Assembly (NCBI GenBank): GCA_050246735.1
Contig: JBFWVM010000001.1
Span: 186,001 to 250,000 of the forward strand
Length of the DNA: 64,000 bases
Source of the DNA: Taklimakanibacter sp050246735
Lineage (GTDB): Bacteria; Pseudomonadota; Alphaproteobacteria; Rhizobiales; Aestuariivirgaceae
Reading direction: 5' to 3'
The position numbers and the translations under genes were made by a program. Below the pieces are notes generated by a model, which had not been told where the DNA came from, made no database searches, and saw nothing but the letters and a program-made list of their open reading frames with translations. Of this stretch, positions 25,879 through 34,309 are shown piece by piece; the stretch's first letter is position 1; every line of letters starts with the position of its first letter.

Positions 25879-26535
25879 ATGGATATCTTACCCATGAGTC
25901 TCGAATCTTATCGCCTGCGTCCGGCGACGCCCGATGACCTTCCGGCGCTCTATCGCGTCTGCCTGAGGACGGGCGATGCCGGCAAGGATGCGACCTGTCT
26001 CCAGGATGATCCGGATATCCTGGGAGAGGTCTTTGTCGGGCCCTATGTCATGTTCGAGCCTGATCTCGCCTTTACCCTCGAGGGCGCACGCGGACCCGCC
26101 GGCTATGTCCTGGGCGCGCTCGATACGAAGGACTTCAACCAGCGGCTCAAGACCGAATGGCTCCCGAGGCTGCAGAAGCTTCACGTCGATCCGGGCAAGG
26201 ATTCCGGGCAATGGCAGGGAAGCGATTGGGTGCGCCATCTCGTGCATCATCCGTTCCTCGAAGTCCCTGCGGTCCTCAAACCCTATCCTTCGCATATTCA
26301 CATCGATCTCCTGGCCGAAGCACGCGGGCAGGGCATCGGGCGCCACCTGATGCAGACGATCATGGAAGAGCTGGCGCGGCACGGTTCGCCCGGCGTCCAT
26401 CTTCAGGTGAACCCGAAGAATTCCGCCGCCCAGGCCTTCTATAGAAACCTCGGCTTCGTTCCCCTCTCTTCGCCCGACCTGCCGGGCGATACGCTGTTCA
26501 TGGCGTATCGATACGAAGACGCTGAAGAGCGCTGA
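25879..26535 (+). CDS. GNAT family N-acetyltransferase
   Basis: A 218-residue protein: YRLRPATPDDLPALYRVCLRTGDAG at the start, then HIHIDLLAEARGQGIGRHLMQTIMEELARHGSPGVHLQVNPKNSAAQAFYRNLGF, the acetyl-CoA loop and closing helix. It resembles the group annotated as O-GlcNAcase-like acetyltransferase domains. The substrate is unknown. ATG 25879 is chosen; ATG 25894 gives an equally good N-terminus. No clear ribosome-binding site precedes either. Confidence 0.85.
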   Translation: MDILPMSLESYRLRPATPDDLPALYRVCLRTGDAGKDATCLQDDPDILGEVFVGPYVMFEPDLAFTLEGARGPAGYVLGALDTKDFNQRLKTEWLPRLQKLHVDPGKDSGQWQGSDWVRHLVHHPFLEVPAVLKPYPSHIHIDLLAEARGQGIGRHLMQTIMEELARHGSPGVHLQVNPKNSAAQAFYRNLGFVPLSSPDLPGDTLFMAYRYEDAEER

Positions 26536-26597
26536 CGGGTGGAATTTCACGAATCCCGCGAAGGCTTTACGGCCGGCGGCTCGTGAAGAGATTCAAG

Positions 26598-27065
26598 TCA
26601 GAAATAGGCGATGGACCGTCCGGCGATGACTGCCAGGATCCACACGCCGGCCGAAACCCCGGCATGCCAGCGAGCCCGCGGCGGCACCGGCGGATGCAGC
26701 AAAGCCCGCTTCCTGGCGCAATGGTATATTGCCAGATTGGCGAAGCCGACGACGATCAGGACCATCTTGGCGATGAAGACCGGATTGCGCCCGAAAGCCG
26801 CCGCCTCGGCGCTGAACATCACCGGCCCGCTGAGGAGAAGAAGGGCCAGACCTGTGGCTGAAACACCCAGCGCCACGGGCGAGATCGCGGCGGCAAGCTC
26901 GAACCGGCTGCGCAGCAGCAGGAGATCGAAGACGAGGACGGCACCGACCAGCAATGACGCGCCGACGACATGCGTCAGGTTGGCGAGCGGATAGAGCCAG
27001 AGCGAGCCGCGCGCGGCAAAGCCCAAGGTGGAGAACTCCAATCCCTGGAGAAAGCCATCCCACAT
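26598..27065 (-). CDS. four-helix membrane protein (DUF6644-like)
   Basis: A 155-residue protein with four hydrophobic segments: residues about 25-50 (HVVGASLLVGAVLVFDLLLL), 60-82 (VALGVSATGLALLLLSGPVMF), 95-113 and 135-152. The pattern SLWLYPLANLTHVVGASLLVG resembles DUF6644 membrane proteins. It follows the DUF6152 gene with 9 bases between, an association often seen, and so is probably co-transcribed. Start ATG 27065 is preferred to an in-frame TTG at 27074. The function is unknown. Confidence 0.7.
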   Translation of the reverse strand: MWDGFLQGLEFSTLGFAARGSLWLYPLANLTHVVGASLLVGAVLVFDLLLLRSRFELAAAISPVALGVSATGLALLLLSGPVMFSAEAAAFGRNPVFIAKMVLIVVGFANLAIYHCARKRALLHPPVPPRARWHAGVSAGVWILAVIAGRSIAYF

Positions 27066-27074
27066 CAGGGCCAA

Positions 27075-27425
27075 CTAACGCATCTCATAGACCTTGCCTG
27101 CGACCGTGATTCGTTCGGCCCGCATCTCATGCTCGCGGCGGGTCGAGGGATAGCCCTCTGCCCGGATGACCGTCCCGGTCCTCAGCATCGCTTCGCTCAG
27201 GCCACGGCGCTGCATGCGCGTGATCGGCGCCAGGGTCACTTCCCAGGTCGCGTTCTCATATTCGAGCATCACATGGGCGTGCGGGTTTTGCCAGGCGGCC
27301 ATCTCGATCGGCGCCTCGATGGTGAGCTTCTTCGTCGAATCATAGCTGCCCCAACCATGATGGGCCGAAGCGGCAAGGGTCGCGGCGAGGACGAACAGGC
27401 AAATGGCTGTCGCTTGTCTCAACAT
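27075..27425 (-). CDS. secreted DUF6152 family protein
   Basis: A 116-residue protein with a signal peptide (MLRQATAICLFVLAATLAASA) cleaved before HHGWGSYD. The HHGW opening, PIEMAAWQNPHAHVMLEY and WEVTLAPITRMQRRGL are characteristic of DUF6152, a small periplasmic family of unknown function with conserved histidines that could bind metal. GGAGG lies 8 bases before the ATG. It is the first gene of a two-gene unit with the membrane protein downstream. Confidence 0.8.
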   Translation of the reverse strand: MLRQATAICLFVLAATLAASAHHGWGSYDSTKKLTIEAPIEMAAWQNPHAHVMLEYENATWEVTLAPITRMQRRGLSEAMLRTGTVIRAEGYPSTRREHEMRAERITVAGKVYEMR

Positions 27426-27526
27426 GCGGTTCCTCCACGAGCCGGCCCCGAAGCACCTTAATGCGTGGCATTCCCGCCGCAATGCGGAAGGGCGGGCCTC
27501 TCCGGATCGTGATGGCTTGCTTTTGC

Positions 27527-27542
27527 ATAAGTATCTGCTTAT
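27527..27542. promoter_or_regulatory. ArsR-type operator abutting the start codon
   Basis: ATAAG and CTTAT flank a 6-base spacer, directly touching the ATG at 27543. This AT-rich inverted repeat resembles sites bound by small ArsR repressors. Binding would block both polymerase and ribosome access, suggesting autoregulation of the ArsR-SRPBCC-clpP unit. Confidence 0.5.
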
Positions 27543-27866
27543 ATGATTCTCATGATCGAGACCGAGATCTTCCGGGCCCTGGCCGACCCGACCCGCCGCG
27601 CCGTGTTCGAGCGTCTGGCGGCGCGCGAGATGAGCGTCAGCGAGCTCAAAGGCCATTTCGCGGTCTCGCAGCCCGCCATTTCGCAGCATCTGGCCGCGCT
27701 CAGGGGAGCCGGACTGGTGAGGGAAAGACGCCAGGGCCGCTTCGCCTATTACCGGGTCGACCCGAAAGGCATGGCGCCGCTGCTGAGCTGGATCGAGCGC
27801 TACCGTACCTTCTGGCCCGAGCGGATCGAGAAGCTGAAAGACGTGCTGAAAGGAATGGATCCATGA
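27543..27866 (+). CDS. ArsR-family transcriptional regulator
   Basis: A 107-residue winged-helix repressor: FRALADPTRRAVFERLAAREMSVSELKGHFAVSQPAISQHLAALRGAGLVRERRQGRFAYYRVDP is the full ArsR domain. There is no CxC metal motif, so it is not a classic metal sensor. It matches the group paired with SRPBCC proteins, and such a gene follows with a 4-base overlap. A second ATG at 27552 is possible. Confidence 0.9.
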   Translation: MILMIETEIFRALADPTRRAVFERLAAREMSVSELKGHFAVSQPAISQHLAALRGAGLVRERRQGRFAYYRVDPKGMAPLLSWIERYRTFWPERIEKLKDVLKGMDP

Positions 27867-28210
27867 GCAGCGACATCAAGGCGGACAATGCGATCGTCAC
27901 GGAATGCGAGATCGACGATCGTCCGGGCAAGGTCTGGCGGGCGCTGGTCGAGCCCGAACTGGCCGGCCGATGGCTGGTGCCCGAGGATGTCGACTGCCGG
28001 ATCATAGAGGCCGAGCCCGAGCGGCTCCTGCGCTGCGCCTGGAGCAGCGGCGAGCATGATGCTCTCGGCAACAGGCTGGACACGGTGGTCACCTTCGAGC
28101 TCAGCCCGACCCGGACGGGCGGCACGCATCTGCGCATCGTCCATGAGGGCTTCGTTGCGGCGTCGGCCGCCAACGACAACGTCGCCACCCCGATGATGAG
28201 GGCGGCATGA
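27863..28210 (+). CDS. SRPBCC (AHSA1-like) protein, short
   Basis: A 115-residue START/SRPBCC-type protein: TECEIDDRPGKVWRALVEPELAGRWLVPEDVDCRIIEAEPERLLRCAWS, then DTVVTFELSPTRTGGTHLRIVHEGF. The usual C-terminal helix that closes the ligand cavity is nearly absent: the protein ends after SAANDNVATPMMRAA, about 25-40 residues short of family members, because the gene runs into clpP. It may be trimmed but functional, or decaying. It overlaps both neighbours by 4 bases. Confidence 0.75.
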   Translation: MSSDIKADNAIVTECEIDDRPGKVWRALVEPELAGRWLVPEDVDCRIIEAEPERLLRCAWSSGEHDALGNRLDTVVTFELSPTRTGGTHLRIVHEGFVAASAANDNVATPMMRAA

Positions 28211-28809
28211 CCAATTTCGTTCCCATCGTCGTCGAGCAGTCGAGCCGCGGCGAACGCTCTTTCGACATCTTCTCCAGGCTCCTGCGCGAGCGCATCGTGT
28301 TCCTCAACGGCCCGATCGACGACAATGTGTCGGCGCTCGTCTGCGCCCAGCTCCTGTTCCTGGAAGCTGAAAGCCCCGCCAAGGAGATCGCCATGTATAT
28401 CAACTCGCCGGGCGGGGTGGTGACGAGCGGCTTCGCCATCTACGACACGATGCAATACATCAAATGTCCCGTCTCGACCGTCTGCATGGGCTTTGCCGCC
28501 TCGATGGCCTCCTTCCTCCTGATGGCGGGCGAGCCGGGCCGGCGCATCGCGTTGCCGAACGCGCGCATCATGGTGCATCAGCCCTCCGGCGGCTTCCAGG
28601 GCCAGGCGTCCGATATCGAACGCCACGCACAGGACATCGTGAAGATGAAGAAGCGGATGATCGGGCTCTATGCCAGTCATTGCAGGCGCGCGCCCGAGGA
28701 GGTCGAGCGCACGCTTGATCGGGATTTCTTCATGACGGCCGAAGAGGCCCAGGATTGGGGTCTCGTCGACCGTGTCTATGCGGCCAGGACGGGGCAGGCG
28801 GCTGCCTGA
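28207..28809 (+). CDS. clpP: ATP-dependent Clp protease proteolytic subunit
   Basis: A 200-residue ClpP. The catalytic triad is intact: S99 (GFAASMASFLL), H124 (MVHQPSGG) and D173 (DRDFF). NSPGG (66-70) forms the oxyanion region. It is a serine protease that needs a Clp AAA+ partner. It is not next to tig or clpX, the usual site in alphaproteobacteria. Instead it overlaps the end of an SRPBCC gene by 4 bases in an ArsR-led operon. It is therefore probably an accessory paralogue, though the window cannot show whether another clpP exists. Confidence 0.93.
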   Translation: MTNFVPIVVEQSSRGERSFDIFSRLLRERIVFLNGPIDDNVSALVCAQLLFLEAESPAKEIAMYINSPGGVVTSGFAIYDTMQYIKCPVSTVCMGFAASMASFLLMAGEPGRRIALPNARIMVHQPSGGFQGQASDIERHAQDIVKMKKRMIGLYASHCRRAPEEVERTLDRDFFMTAEEAQDWGLVDRVYAARTGQAAA

Positions 28810-28884
28810 CGCCACGTCCTGACGGTTCCGGGCAGCCCATCGTGGTATTTGCAGAAGCCCGCCAGAATCACGATATTGGGCCCT

Positions 28885-30810
28885 ATGGACGAACCGGAAG
28901 GCATCGCTGTGGATGGAGCCGAGGAGGTCGTGGGCGAAGGCCCGGGGCCGCATATCATCCGTGCCCATCTGAAGACGCTGCCCAACCGGCCGGGCGTCTA
29001 CCGGATGTTCGATGCCAAGGGCGACGTCCTCTATGTCGGCAAGGCGCGCAGTCTGAAGAACCGGGTGGCGAGCTATGTCCGGCTCGGCGGCCATACGAAC
29101 CGCATCGCGGCGATGATCTCGCTGACCGCCAATATGGAGTTCGTGACCACCGGGACGGAAGCGGAGGCCCTGCTTCTGGAAGCCAATCTGATCAAGAAAT
29201 TGCGGCCGCGCTTCAATGTCTCGCTGCGCGACGACAAGTCCTTTCCCTATATTCTGATCCGCAAGGACCATCCGGTCGTCCAGATCGTCAAGCATCGCGG
29301 CGCGCGCTCGCACAAGGGCAGCTATTTCGGGCCCTTCGCTTCCGCCGGTGCGGTCAACCGTACCATCAACGCGCTGCAAAAGGCGTTCCTGCTGCGCTCC
29401 TGCAGCGACAGCGTCTTTGAGAACCGCACCAGGCCCTGTCTGCTCTATCAGATCAAGCGCTGCTCGGCCCCGTGCACCGGCGAGATCGAGCTCGAGGCCT
29501 ATGGCGAGCTCGTGAAGGAGTCCGAGGCTTTCCTCAACGGCAAGAGCAAGACGGTCAAGGCCGAGCTCGCGCGGGCGATGGAGGAGGCTTCCGAGAAGCT
29601 CGATTTCGAAAGCGCCGCGCGCTACCGCGACCGTATCCAGGCGATGAGCTTCGTCACCTCGGAGCAGGGCATCAACCCGCAAGGTGTCGACGAGGCCGAC
29701 GTCTTCGGCCTCGCGCAAGAGGGCGGCCAGATCTGCATACAGGTGTTCTTCTTCCGCGCCGGCCAGAACTGGGGCAACCGGCCGTATTTCCCGCGCGCCG
29801 ACAAGTCGCTGCCGGTGGCGGAAGTGCTGGGCTCGTTCCTGGCGCAGTTCTACGACGACAAGCCCATCCCGCCGCTGATCCTGCTGTCGGATCGGATCGA
29901 GGAGAGGGAGCTTCTCGAAGAGGCGCTCGCCACCCATGCCGGACACAGGGTCGAGATCGCGGTTCCGCAGCGCGGCGAGAAGAAGGCGCTGGTCGATCAC
30001 GCCGTCACCAATGCGCGCGACGCCATGGGCCGCAAGCTCGCCGAATCCTCCTCGCAGGCCAAGCTTCTCGCGGGCGTCGCCCGGGTCTTCGGTCTGACCG
30101 AGCCGCCGCGGCGCATCGAAGTCTACGACAACTCGCATATCCAGGGGGCCCAGGCGGTCGGCGCCATGATCGTGGCCGGTCCCGAGGGCTTCCTCAAATC
30201 GCAATATCGCAAGTTCAACATCAGGACCGAGGACCTGGCGCCCGGAGACGATTTCGGCATGATGCGCGAGGTCCTGACCCGCAGGTTTGCCCGCCTGCTC
30301 AAGGAGCACGGCGAGCGCGAGCCGGCCAGCGAGACCAGTCCCGACCAGCCGCAGGCCTGGCCCGATCTGGTGCTCATCGACGGCGGCCAGGGCCAGCTCA
30401 ATGCCGCGCGCGCCGTGCTCGCCGATCTCGGCATTGCCGATCTGTGCATCGCGGGCGTCGCAAAAGGGCCAGACCGGGATGCCGGACGGGAGCATTTCTA
30501 TGTGCCGGACAGGCCGTCATTCATGATCGAGGCGCGCGATCCGGTGCTTTACTATGTCCAGCGCCTCAGGGACGAGGCGCACCGCTTCGCCATCGGCAGC
30601 CACAGGGCCAAAAGGGCCAGGGCGATCGCGCTCAATCCGCTCGATGAGATCGCCGGCATTGGACCCACTCGCAAAAAGGCCCTGTTGCAGGCCTTTGGGT
30701 CGGCCAAGGCGGTGGCGCGGGCCAGCCTTGCCGATCTGGCAAAGGTCCAAGGGGTGAATTACGCTCTGGCTCAGGCTATCTATGACCACTTCCACGAGGG
30801 CGGTCCATGA
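28885..30810 (+). CDS. uvrC: UvrABC excinuclease subunit C
   Basis: About 641 residues. The GIY-YIG domain (LPNRPGVYRMFDAKGDVLYVGKARSLKNRVASY), UVR segment (KAELARAMEEASEKLDFESAARYRDRIQAM), RNase-H-like endonuclease domain (RIEVYDNSHIQG...VLIDGGQGQLN) and C-terminal helix-hairpin-helix (IAGIGPTRKKALLQAFGS) are all present. It makes both incisions in nucleotide-excision repair. ATG 28885 is chosen; a TTG at 28849 would add 12 residues. It is translationally coupled to pgsA by a 4-base overlap. Confidence 0.96.
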   Translation: MDEPEGIAVDGAEEVVGEGPGPHIIRAHLKTLPNRPGVYRMFDAKGDVLYVGKARSLKNRVASYVRLGGHTNRIAAMISLTANMEFVTTGTEAEALLLEANLIKKLRPRFNVSLRDDKSFPYILIRKDHPVVQIVKHRGARSHKGSYFGPFASAGAVNRTINALQKAFLLRSCSDSVFENRTRPCLLYQIKRCSAPCTGEIELEAYGELVKESEAFLNGKSKTVKAELARAMEEASEKLDFESAARYRDRIQAMSFVTSEQGINPQGVDEADVFGLAQEGGQICIQVFFFRAGQNWGNRPYFPRADKSLPVAEVLGSFLAQFYDDKPIPPLILLSDRIEERELLEEALATHAGHRVEIAVPQRGEKKALVDHAVTNARDAMGRKLAESSSQAKLLAGVARVFGLTEPPRRIEVYDNSHIQGAQAVGAMIVAGPEGFLKSQYRKFNIRTEDLAPGDDFGMMREVLTRRFARLLKEHGEREPASETSPDQPQAWPDLVLIDGGQGQLNAARAVLADLGIADLCIAGVAKGPDRDAGREHFYVPDRPSFMIEARDPVLYYVQRLRDEAHRFAIGSHRAKRARAIALNPLDEIAGIGPTRKKALLQAFGSAKAVARASLADLAKVQGVNYALAQAIYDHFHEGGP

Positions 30811-31415
30811 GCGATGCAGTAACCAAACTGGCCCAGCAGGAAAGCCAGCGGCATGCGTTGAGCCTGCCCAACCTCTTGACCTATGGGCGGCTGGTCGCGG
30901 TCCCCGTGGTGGCCGGCCTCATCCTCTGGGGAGGCGATGGCGCGCGCTGGACGGCTCTCGCCCTCTTCATCGGTGCCGCGATCACCGATTTCTTCGATGG
31001 CTATCTCGCCCGGCGCTGGGCTCAGCAGTCGGCGCTGGGCCGCATGCTCGACCCCATCGCAGACAAGGTGCTCGTGGCGGCGGTGCTGCTGGTGCTCGCC
31101 GCCGACCGGACGATCGACGGCGCCCATCTGTGGGCCGGGATCATCATCCTGTCGCGCGAGGTCCTGGTGTCGGGCCTGCGCGAGTTCCTGGCGGAACTGC
31201 GCGTCTCGGTGCCGGTGACCAAGGTCGCCAAGTGGAAGACCACGGTCCAGCTGATCGCCATCGGCTTCCTCATCGCCGGCCCGGCCGGCGACAAGATCGT
31301 GCCCTATGTCAGCGAATTCGGCCTGTTCTGCCTGTGGATCGCCGCCGCCCTCACCCTCTATACGGGCTACGACTATTTCCGCGCCGGCATCGGCCGCGTC
31401 ATGGACGACAAATGA
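30807..31415 (+). CDS. pgsA: CDP-diacylglycerol-glycerol-3-phosphate 3-phosphatidyltransferase
   Basis: A 202-residue membrane enzyme. The CDP-alcohol phosphotransferase motif D..DG..AR........G...D...D is complete in DFFDGYLARRWAQQSALG then RMLDPIADK. Several hydrophobic helices follow. It makes phosphatidylglycerol phosphate in the inner membrane. uvrC-pgsA is a widespread pair. It overlaps moaD by 4 bases. Confidence 0.94.
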   Translation: MSDAVTKLAQQESQRHALSLPNLLTYGRLVAVPVVAGLILWGGDGARWTALALFIGAAITDFFDGYLARRWAQQSALGRMLDPIADKVLVAAVLLVLAADRTIDGAHLWAGIIILSREVLVSGLREFLAELRVSVPVTKVAKWKTTVQLIAIGFLIAGPAGDKIVPYVSEFGLFCLWIAAALTLYTGYDYFRAGIGRVMDDK

Positions 31416-31666
31416 CCCGCCTTCTCTATTTCGCGCGCCTGCGCCAGATCATCGGCAAGGCTGAAGAAGACATCGCCATACCGGCCGACGTCACGACCGT
31501 CAGCCGGCTGATCGATTTCCTCAAGGATCGCGACGATGCCTATATGTCGGCCTTTGCCGATCCGCGCATCGTCCGCGCCGCCATCGACCAGGCCCATGCG
31601 CCGCTCGACGCCCCGATCTCGGGAGCGCGCGAGATCGCCTTCTTCCCGCCGGTCACGGGCGGCTGA
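31412..31666 (+). CDS. moaD: molybdopterin synthase small subunit
   Basis: An 84-residue ubiquitin-like protein that ends in the functional GG (FFPPVTGG), which is thiocarboxylated to donate sulfur during molybdopterin synthesis. LLYFARLRQIIGKAEEDIAIP is the usual opening. It starts within the pgsA stop. moaE, normally next, is not present here, so the partner is encoded elsewhere or the order has changed. Confidence 0.9.
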   Translation: MTRLLYFARLRQIIGKAEEDIAIPADVTTVSRLIDFLKDRDDAYMSAFADPRIVRAAIDQAHAPLDAPISGAREIAFFPPVTGG

Positions 31667-31721
31667 AGGGGAACCTCTCCCGCCGATCCTGGTTGTCGGC
31701 ATGGAACAGAGGAGGTTTGCG

Positions 31722-32018
31722 ATGGCCACCGCTCACAAGAAACGCTGGTCGCGGGAGGTGACCGAAAAGAGCGACGCGCTCGACCTCGACAAGGGCGTGT
31801 TCACCTGGAAGAACCCAAAGCGCATCGCGAGCTCGCTCAAGCGCTCGGCCGAGCACAGCCGCAAGCGGAAGTCGAACGCCTTCCGCTCCGCCATGTCGAT
31901 GCTGACCTTTTACGTCAATCGCGGGGGCAAGGACCTGCTCAAGTCACAGAAAAGCGTGCTCGAGCGCGCCAAGGACGAATTGCGCGCCCAATTCGGCCGT
32001 CCACGGAAAGAGGGTTGA
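31722..32018 (+). CDS. DUF3175 family protein
   Basis: A 98-residue basic protein: KKRWSREVTEKSDALDLDKGVFTWKNPKRIASSLKRSAEHSRKRKSNAFRSAMSMLTFYVNRGGKDL is characteristic of DUF3175. It may bind nucleic acid, given its charge, but there is no evidence for a role. A strong AGGAGG lies 8 bases before the ATG at 31722. It sits 55 bases after moaD and is convergent with ilvE. Confidence 0.82.
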   Translation: MATAHKKRWSREVTEKSDALDLDKGVFTWKNPKRIASSLKRSAEHSRKRKSNAFRSAMSMLTFYVNRGGKDLLKSQKSVLERAKDELRAQFGRPRKEG

Positions 32019-32070
32019 CCGCCGCCGGCCCCGGCGCATTTCGATGCCGCCACGCGCGGCGCAAATCCGA

Positions 32071-32958
32071 TCAGGCGGCCTTCTTCTTCGGCTGCACTTC
32101 GTCGAGATAGTCGGCGCGCAGAGCACGAGTGAGATCGCCGACCTTGAACTTGTAAGGGCCGATCTCGCCGACCGGCGTCACTTCGGCGGCGGTCCCGACG
32201 ATGAAGCACTGCTCGAAGCTCTCGAGTTCATCCGGCATGATGGCGCGCTCGATGACCTTGATCTGGCGCTTCTGAGCCAGGCCCATGACGGTGCGCCGGG
32301 TAATGCCGTCGAGGAAGCAATCCGGCGTCGGCGTATGGATCTCGCCATTCCTCACGAAGAAGATGTTGGCGCCGGTGCATTCGGCCACCTGACCGCGCCA
32401 GTCGAGCATCAAGGCGTCGGCACAGCCTTTGCGCTCGGCCTTGTGCTTGGAGATCGTGCAGATCATGTAGAGGCCGACCGCCTTGGCTTTGGACGGCGCC
32501 GTCATCGGATCGGGCCGGCGATATTCCGCGATATCGAGGCGGATGCCCTTCTCGAGCTGGGCCGGATCGAAATAGGCCGGCCATTGCCAGATGGCGACGG
32601 CGACGTTGATCCTGGTGTTCTGGGCGGCGACGCCCATCATTTCCGAGCCGCGCCAGACGATCGGGCGGACATAGGCATCGCTGAAACCCTGCCGCTTCAG
32701 CGTCTCGCGGCAGGCGGCGTCGATCTCGGCCACCGTATAGGGGATCTTCATGTCGAGGATCTCGGCCGAATCGAACAGGCGCTGGGTATGCTCGGTCAGC
32801 TTGAAAATCTCGCCGCCATAGGCGCGCTCGCCCTCGAAGACGGCGCTGGCATAATGGAGACCATGGGACAACACATGGAGCTTCGCATCCTTCCACGGCA
32901 CGAACTCGCCATTCATCCAGATAACACCTTCGCGCTGGTCAAAAGGAACGATCGACAT
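32071..32958 (-). CDS. ilvE: branched-chain amino acid aminotransferase
   Basis: A 295-residue PLP enzyme: VLSHGLHYASAVFEGERAYGG, YVRPIVWRGSEMMGV, KAKAVGLYMICTISKHKA (the PLP lysine region) and EVTPVGEIGPYKF place it in fold-type IV aminotransferases of the IlvE group. It catalyses the last step of valine, leucine and isoleucine synthesis. GGGAGA precedes the ATG at 32958; the open frame continues upstream but is not family-like. It is divergent from the MarR gene. Confidence 0.93.
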   Translation of the reverse strand: MSIVPFDQREGVIWMNGEFVPWKDAKLHVLSHGLHYASAVFEGERAYGGEIFKLTEHTQRLFDSAEILDMKIPYTVAEIDAACRETLKRQGFSDAYVRPIVWRGSEMMGVAAQNTRINVAVAIWQWPAYFDPAQLEKGIRLDIAEYRRPDPMTAPSKAKAVGLYMICTISKHKAERKGCADALMLDWRGQVAECTGANIFFVRNGEIHTPTPDCFLDGITRRTVMGLAQKRQIKVIERAIMPDELESFEQCFIVGTAAEVTPVGEIGPYKFKVGDLTRALRADYLDEVQPKKKAA

Positions 32959-33113
32959 GCTGTTCTCCCAATTTTCGTCTGTCGCGCATTTTTGCACGCG
33001 GAGACGGTTCGGCCTATATGTCATTACGGCTGTCCAAATATTCGGCCACAATGACGCAACAAGCTTTCCTGCGATTGTGATGTCTTATAACAAACCTTGG
33101 AAAATACGTCAAT

Positions 33114-33617
33114 ATGGCTGACATAATTTCCGACCGCGATGTAGAGGATGAGGACGTCGTCAGCCTGATCGAGCTTTTGTTCTTCGCCTATCGCGATTTC
33201 ACCTCCGATCCCGATGCGATCCTCTCCGAATGGGGCTTCGGGCGGGCGCATCACCGGGTCGTGCATTTCGTCGGCCGCAATCCGGGGATGACCGTGGCGC
33301 AGCTCCTCGGCATCCTGGGCATCACCAAGCAGAGTCTCGGCCGGGTCCTGCGCGACCTGATCGAGAAGGACCTCGTCTATCAGCGCCCCGGCGATCTCGA
33401 CCGCAGGCAGCGACTCCTGTTCCTGACCGAGGAAGGCGAGAGCCTGCGCCTCGGGCTGATGGCGCCGCAGGCGGAACGCATCATCCGGGCGCTGGGCGAG
33501 GCGGGCGACGAGACGGAACCCGGCTATCGCAAGGTGCTTTATCACCTGATCAGTCCGGAGAATCGCCCAGGGGTCAGCGAATGGCTGAGGAGCCGCAGAT
33601 TGCAGGCGCGGGAATGA
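33114..33617 (+). CDS. MarR-family regulator (PetP-like)
   Basis: A 167-residue winged-helix protein: VVHFVGRNPGMTVAQLLGILGITKQSLGRVLRDLIEKDLVYQRPGDLDRRQRLLFLTEEG. Its translational overlap (ATGA) with an OmpR-type response regulator matches petP-petR of Rhodobacter, where the pair affects cytochrome bc1 expression. Orthology is inferred from order and is not proved. The 155-base gap to ilvE holds the promoter region. Confidence 0.85.
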   Translation: MADIISDRDVEDEDVVSLIELLFFAYRDFTSDPDAILSEWGFGRAHHRVVHFVGRNPGMTVAQLLGILGITKQSLGRVLRDLIEKDLVYQRPGDLDRRQRLLFLTEEGESLRLGLMAPQAERIIRALGEAGDETEPGYRKVLYHLISPENRPGVSEWLRSRRLQARE

Positions 33618-34297
33618 CCGACGACAGGCCGCATATCCTGGTGATCGACGACGACCGGCGCATCCGCGAGCTGCTGCAGTCCTATCTCGCCGAAAACGGA
33701 TTCAGGGTCAGCGTGGCGCCGACCGTCGCCGCCGCGCGCGACAAGATGCGCGGGCTGGCTTTCGACCTTCTCGTCCTCGACGTGATGATGCCGGGTGAGA
33801 GCGGAACCACCCTGGCGCGATCGCTGCGCGGGGCTGATGAGCGCATTCCCATTCTCATGCTGTCGGCGCTTTCCGAGATCGAGGACAGAATCAACGGACT
33901 GATGGCCGGCAGCGACGACTACCTGCCGAAACCGTTCGAGCCCCGGGAGTTGCTGCTTCGGGTGCAGAGCCTCTTGCGCCGGGCGGCACCGCCCACCGAT
34001 CATCGGGTCGATGTGCGCTTCGGCGTCTGCCTGTTCAACATGCCGCGCGGCGAGCTCCGGAAGAACGGCGAACTCATCAAGCTGACGACGCGCGAGCGCG
34101 AATTGCTGCGGCATTTCATCCAGAATGCCGGACGGCCGATCACCCGCGCCGAGCTGGCACCCGATGGAGCGGAGGAGAATGCTCGAACCGTCGACGTCCA
34201 GATCAACCGGCTGCGCCAGAAGATCGAGGAGGATCCGTCCAATCCGGTCTATCTGCAAACAGTGCGCGGGGCAGGCTATACTCTGCATGTGGACTGA
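33614..34297 (+). CDS. OmpR-family response regulator (PetR-like)
   Basis: A 227-residue regulator. The receiver domain has D12/D13, phospho-acceptor D56 (LLVLDVMMPG), S84 and K106 (YLPKPF). The C-terminal winged helix reads LTTRERELLRHFIQNAGRPITRAEL and VDVQINRLRQKIEEDPSNPVYLQTVRGAGY. It overlaps the MarR gene by 4 bases and is followed 12 bases later by a histidine kinase, its likely partner. Confidence 0.93.
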   Translation: MTDDRPHILVIDDDRRIRELLQSYLAENGFRVSVAPTVAAARDKMRGLAFDLLVLDVMMPGESGTTLARSLRGADERIPILMLSALSEIEDRINGLMAGSDDYLPKPFEPRELLLRVQSLLRRAAPPTDHRVDVRFGVCLFNMPRGELRKNGELIKLTTRERELLRHFIQNAGRPITRAELAPDGAEENARTVDVQINRLRQKIEEDPSNPVYLQTVRGAGYTLHVD

Positions 34298-34309
34298 GAG
34301 CAGGACGTC

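Noticed and set aside
19725..28809. Idea that the ClpB-like ATPase and the nearby ClpP form a protease
   Set aside because: They lie more than 6 kb apart in different operons, and the ATPase lacks the IGL/IGF loop that docks on ClpP.
27700..30495. Long open frame (931 codons) on the minus strand
   Set aside because: Antisense to clpP and uvrC, both certain. No family-like motif is visible in it.
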